A stretch of 64,000 nt of DNA from Dimorphilus gyrociliatus. Taxonomy: Eukaryota; Annelida; Polychaeta; Dinophilidae. The position numbers and the translations under genes are program-made. Below, piece after piece: positions 60,144-64,000 of the stretch. How positions within the stretch are numbered: the first letter of the stretch is position 1; each line of letters starts with the position of its first letter. The notes beneath the pieces were generated by a model. The model did not search any database and was not told where the DNA came from. It worked only from the letters and a program-made list of their open reading frames with translations. The stretch is from assembly GCA_904063045.1 (NCBI GenBank), contig CAJFCJ010000019.1, forward strand, positions 1,311,650-1,375,649. Direction: 5' to 3'.

Positions 60144-60466
60144 GACCGTTCCCATAAATAGACTTTCAGCTTCTTTCTTATATATAATAATGTTAAACAT
60201 TGATGTTGTTTATTTCTGCAAATATCAAACTCTGACTAGCATTTTGCTGTATGTCCGATAAATGGACGAATAAAAGAAAGTTTCTTTATATTCTTATACT
60301 GTATTTGTAATCAAAAGTTGTATGTACACTCAGATTCATAACTTCTGATCTCTCTCTGATATGTTAGCAAGAAGTTGTTTACAGACAAATAGTTTGACAA
60401 TCACAACATGCAAAAAACATTCGATAGGAAATTTCATCCTTTCTCTTCTACCATATTAAGTCCTTT
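60144..60466. other. convergent 3' region TSNAX / UVSSA
   Basis: 323 bp between facing 3' ends. TSNAX poly(A) signal AATAAA at 60269-60274. Nothing else seen. Confidence 0.5.
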
Positions 60467-62948
60467 TTATCGAAATGTAAAAGTGCGTCCAAAAGTATTT
60501 GCAAACTTGTCTTTATGCTTTTTCATATCGATAGTGTCTAATAATTCACCGACCCTTTTAATAGCTGATCTGAAAGTAGTTGCGTTACATTATCTGCATT
60601 CTATTCAAAAAAATAATTCTTACTTATGTAATAACTTTTTTTTCAATCTATCGCGTGATGTATTTTTTATTTTATCTATATTTGTCAGTTGTGTATCTTT
60701 CTGTTTTCCTCTTTTCTTTTTTTTCATAAGTGAGACGCCTTTAGCTGCTTCAATTTCTCTCAGTAATTCTTCATCCTCCCATGGATTCTTTTCTTTCTTC
60801 TTGATTTCTGAACATTAAAGATTATTTATCGAAATTATACTCAGAGAATGATTTTACCTTTACTCTCGTCTATATAACCTTCAGCAGCAACACCGAATTC
60901 ATTTCTAGGTATTATTGTTCCATGAAAAGGACACTGAAAAAAGTAATATTGTAAACAATGGTATAATGGAAATGCCATTTTACCTTTTTTTTATCCATCC
61001 TCTCGCAAAGTGATCCATTTGGCATTAGAGCTCTACATTTCCATTTAGCAAGTTCTCTTTTGCCAACATAATTTATTACTCTCGAAGAATATGACGCCAA
61101 GGCGTTCTATGAAATTAATTTTATTTGTACATAGAACTAGATAATAAGTTTACCTTGTCAATTTTATCTTCATTATCAATATCTTTCTTTGTATAGAAAC
61201 GATGTTCAAGATCATAATTAGGCAATAAAGGAACTTCAATTTTAGATCCCCAATTCAAGAGATCATTTCCAAAAGGTACAATTGGAGCAATTTCTTTTAA
61301 TTTTTTGGTCCGACCAGATATTGCAGATTTGCTGTCTTGAGATGAAGATTGATTGTATGATTCAGTATTTTTTTCAAATTTTTTTTCTATCGCCTTAACT
61401 GCTGCTTGATATGATGCTGGATCTTCTTCACTATTTTCTTGCAAGACAGACCAACTACCAGTAGGCTTTGCCTTTCTTATATTTTTTTTCTTAATCCCAT
61501 ATTCTTCATGTAATTCCTCGGGAATATTTGCTTCATAGCCTTCTTTTTCAGGCACTTCTTCAAAATCAGATTCTTCATCTGAATCTTGTGTATCTATAGT
61601 TTTCGTTTTCTTTTTTTTCTCTATTTGAAGATGCTGGAACTTATCTTTTGCTTTTGTCATATACGCTTTCATATCAATAGCTCTCTTTATATTATCTTCT
61701 TCACTTCCATATTTTGTGAGAATCTATGGTGAAAATATAGCAAAATTTTATTTCTAAAATAGATTATCGCTCGGTTTACAAACTTCAAGCCATTTATTAA
61801 TTTTTGGAACATATCTTGCATCAATGAGTCGAACTTGATCTTCTAAACTGTTGATTATGTCTTTGTTATCATCAGTTTCAGTAACGTTCACAGTGTCTGG
61901 TATTGAACATGTAATAGGCGTAAAGTTTCTATACCAAGGTTGTTGTTGAAATAATTGCTCGGATTCTGAAATATTATTTCTTTGTGCAAACTCATATTTG
62001 TACTTTAAATAATAATTTAAACCTGATTCTGAATCCTCTGATTGGCGTCCGTCTTTGTCATTACTGTCACTATCAATATCTTTGTCCTGAGTAGGCTCTT
62101 CACGAATAATATCGAAAAAGTTAACGGAGGGTATAAGAAGGTCAAAACAGTTTTGTATTTGAATTAAACAATTCCTCATCTCCTCTGCTATTTCTAAGTT
62201 TTTTGTTAACACCAACATATTTAATATCATTTTATACAATTATATTAAATTATAGTTACCAATCATTTCTTCCTGAATTTCTTCCAACCTCTTCTTCTGA
62301 AAGCTTTCTTTCCTCCTTTGCTCTTCTTCGAGTCTACGTCTTTCCGCTTGCGTTCTTATAGCTTCACTTTCAAAATCAACTTTATTAGAACTTTTTAGAT
62401 AATGATACGCAATTGATAGCTTTTTATAATGGCCAGCATATTTATTTTTCCAATGCTCTATTAATGAAACAGTTTCCTTTTTAAGAGTAGCAGCAGCCTC
62501 TTTTGGTAAAGGTAGAGGATATTGCGGGTCGATTTCTTTTAAAGGAATTTAATATTTGTTAGAGCATTGGGCGTAAAAATTATGCATCATTTTACCCAAA
62601 GTAAAGTTTATAAACTCCTGAAAGTCGTCAAGGAGTAAATTTCGAAAACAATGAGATCTTTCAAATAGCTCTTTTATGAGACGCAATGATGCTAAGCGGA
62701 CTTCACAATGGTCTTTTTTTAACTGTTCATAAATTTGTACATAGGCTAATTCTACAAATTGAACCGAACTCCTGCAATTAGAATTGTAACTGATTGTACA
62801 AGAAATGACTGTGATTACGAAATATCACAAACTTGCAAATAGTTTTCAGTTCTCCAAATAATTTTGGGTCAATATTTCCCTTATTTGAGGTTACAATCTT
62901 TTCAATTAACTGAGAAATGTCTTTTCGTTTTTCCTCTTCATCAGACAT
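60467..62948 (-). CDS. UVSSA: UV-stimulated scaffold protein A
   Basis: Transcription-coupled repair factor that binds stalled RNA polymerase II with CSA and delivers TFIIH. Nine exons (minus): 62948..62833, 62771..62596, 62535..62260, 62193..61784, 61723..61154, 61106..60984, 60933..60858, 60807..60624, 60569..60467; 677 residues (human 709). N-terminal VHS/ENTH-like helical domain (about 1-150). The acidic DFEEVPEKEGYE at about 378-389 matches the human segment that binds the p62 PH domain of TFIIH, keeping the Phe and Val (F380, V383). The C-terminal DUF2043 region has a Cys/His cluster (KWKCRALMPNGSLC, then CPFHG). The last exon (AIKRVG..DMKKHKDKFANTFG) resembles the human end. It diverges from the hnRNP-like gene by 292 bp. 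Confidence 0.92.
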
Positions 62949-63240
62949 ATTCGTTCTCTGAAGATGTTTAGATTTCGAGTTTCTTTCTGCTAAATGATAT
63001 CCTTCACCTTCAGCAATACCGCACCGAATTTAACGATCATGAATGGCGCAGTATAATCGCTTGAAGAATAACTTTAGAAAGATTTTTATTTTTTTTTCGT
63101 ATTCAAATTGCTATATATTAGGAAAAAATATTCAAATAATTCATTATTTAAATTGAGTTTGTACTAAAATAACTGTCGCTACGACATCACTTCCGCTTCT
63201 GACTTCTTAGTTGTAGCACATAAATTTATTTTAAAATAAA
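62949..63240. promoter_or_regulatory. divergent promoter UVSSA / hnRNP-like gene
   Basis: 292 bp between opposite start codons, AT-rich; presumed bidirectional promoter and 5' UTRs. A short GC-richer stretch (about 63172-63210) precedes the hnRNP-like start. Confidence 0.5.
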
Positions 63241-64000
63241 ATGGTAAGTAAGCTGATTAATTTTGTTTGAACCCCAAAAATAGTTTATTATGGTACATAG
63301 TCATAAAAGAATGATAAAATTCAAACTTTTATGTCTTAATATCTGATAGATCACAGAATTCGTCTAGATCGACATTGTTAGGCCGGTTTCGCCATCTTGA
63401 AAATCTTATCAACATTAATTGAATTTAAAAACCGGTCTAGTTAGATATAGTAGAAGCTTTTTAATCTTAGGAAACGTGACGAGGTTACTCGATGATAAAA
63501 CTGAATCGAAATATCTTTTCATTTTTAGCGTTTGATCTTTGTAAATTGATATCTGATTAATAATACCAATGAAAGATATAGGTACTTGAGCATTATTAAT
63601 GTTATATTATTTAAATACAACAGAATTGTTCCCTTTATGAAAGTGGCACTTTACATTGTACCTGGGAATAGCATATTATAACTGAAAATTTGAGCATTTA
63701 TTCTTTGTTCTCTTTCACCTGTACTAAAAAATATAATCATTTAAACAGAGTCCACCCCCTCAAAACGACACGAAGTTTAAAATATTTATAGGTGGAACAA
63801 CACCTGATACAGATGAAGAAGTGCTGAAAGAACATTTTTCACAATATGGAACAATAGTTGATTGTGTAATTATGAAGCACCCACAAACCAACAGGTATGT
63901 CATTCTTATTATAACAATTTCCCAAAAAACAAAGCTTTATTATATTTCAGGCCTAGAGGATTCGGTTTTGTCTCATTCTCCAATCAGGAAGAAGTTGATA
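63241..64000 (+). CDS. hnRNP A/B-type RRM protein (3' partial)
   Basis: RNA-binding protein cut by the window end. Predicted exons 63241..63243 (only the ATG), 63749..63894 and 63951 to beyond 64000. The first RRM is visible from about residue 11: RNP2 KIFIGG and RNP1 RGFGFVSF, with DEEVLKEHFSQYGTIVDCVIM between them. The pattern is that of RRM1 of hnRNP A/B, with DAZAP1 and Musashi as alternatives. Such proteins bind UAG-rich RNA and control splicing or mRNA fate in nucleus and cytoplasm. The ATG-only coding exon with a GTAAGT donor and the 505-bp first intron follow the common layout in which the first intron lies at the start codon. Family certain; exact orthologue not. Confidence 0.8.

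Noticed and set aside
60408-60818. 136-aa plus-strand frame rich in Phe/Ser
   Set aside because: It is antisense to the last two UVSSA exons, which read as conserved protein on the minus strand. Its Phe/Ser richness is the reverse of Lys-rich coding sequence.
1-64000. CRISPR arrays, bacterial operons, prophage or intact transposons
   Set aside because: The window is spliced animal DNA. No regularly spaced repeats, transposase or reverse-transcriptase frames, or long terminal repeats were seen.

Overview
The window is nuclear DNA of an animal with a compact genome. It holds 20 protein-coding genes that look intact plus one P450 pseudogene. The sequence is AT-rich, the spliceosomal introns are mostly 50-75 bp, and gene spacing is short. 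The gene set is bilaterian (fibrinogen-related protein, RZZ component Zwilch, MGAT5, NAGLU, UVSSA, Smaug, RABL6). Microsatellites are (TA)n and (CT)n. A small spiralian with a reduced genome, such as a miniature annelid, would fit, but that is a guess; the sequence alone does not fix the taxon. All exon models were built by hand from GT/AG sites, frame continuity and remembered family alignments. Almost every junction closes in frame.

Left part (1-12 kb): PTGES2 (+, 5' end outside the window), a secreted fibrinogen-domain protein (+), intronless Smaug (-), the GTPase RABL6 (+) and a secreted membrane-dipeptidase relative (+). A 2.9 kb gene-free stretch with microsatellites follows. From 12 to 22 kb lies a tandem array of four clan-2-like cytochrome P450 genes in one orientation. 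Three are intact at exactly 515 aa with the same single intron; the fourth is a clear pseudogene. From 22 to 42 kb: an MFSD4-like transporter (-) divergent from a TLCD1/2-like gene (+), an orphan coiled-coil gene (-) divergent from MGAT5 (+), the Golgi Ca/Mn pump SPCA (-), a second orphan coiled-coil gene (-), NAGLU (-) and ZWILCH (-).

Right part (42-64 kb): strand alternates gene by gene: ZWILCH-, DDX10+, TRAPPC11-, ERCC2/XPD+, MADBUB-, TSNAX+, UVSSA-, hnRNP A/B-like+. Each minus/plus pair shares a short divergent promoter region, and the plus/minus pairs converge tightly. ERCC2 and the checkpoint kinase even share bases in their stop codons.

The most interesting items are these. (1) An apparently undivided MADBUB spindle-checkpoint gene combines BUBR1 modules (three KEN boxes, an LxxIxE PP2A-B56 site, about five ABBA motifs) with a BUB1-like kinase domain that keeps its catalytic residues, and it carries two tandem GLEBS-like motifs on neighbouring exons. 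(2) NAGLU has two adjacent homologous, frame-compatible exons that look like mutually exclusive alternatives. (3) The P450 array shows gene-conversion-like homogenised blocks and unusual C- and I-helix motifs. (4) Intron content is bimodal, with the few introns of intron-poor genes biased to the 5' side. (5) ERCC2 has a GC-AG intron, a 5-nt first coding exon and a possible intronic C/D snoRNA.
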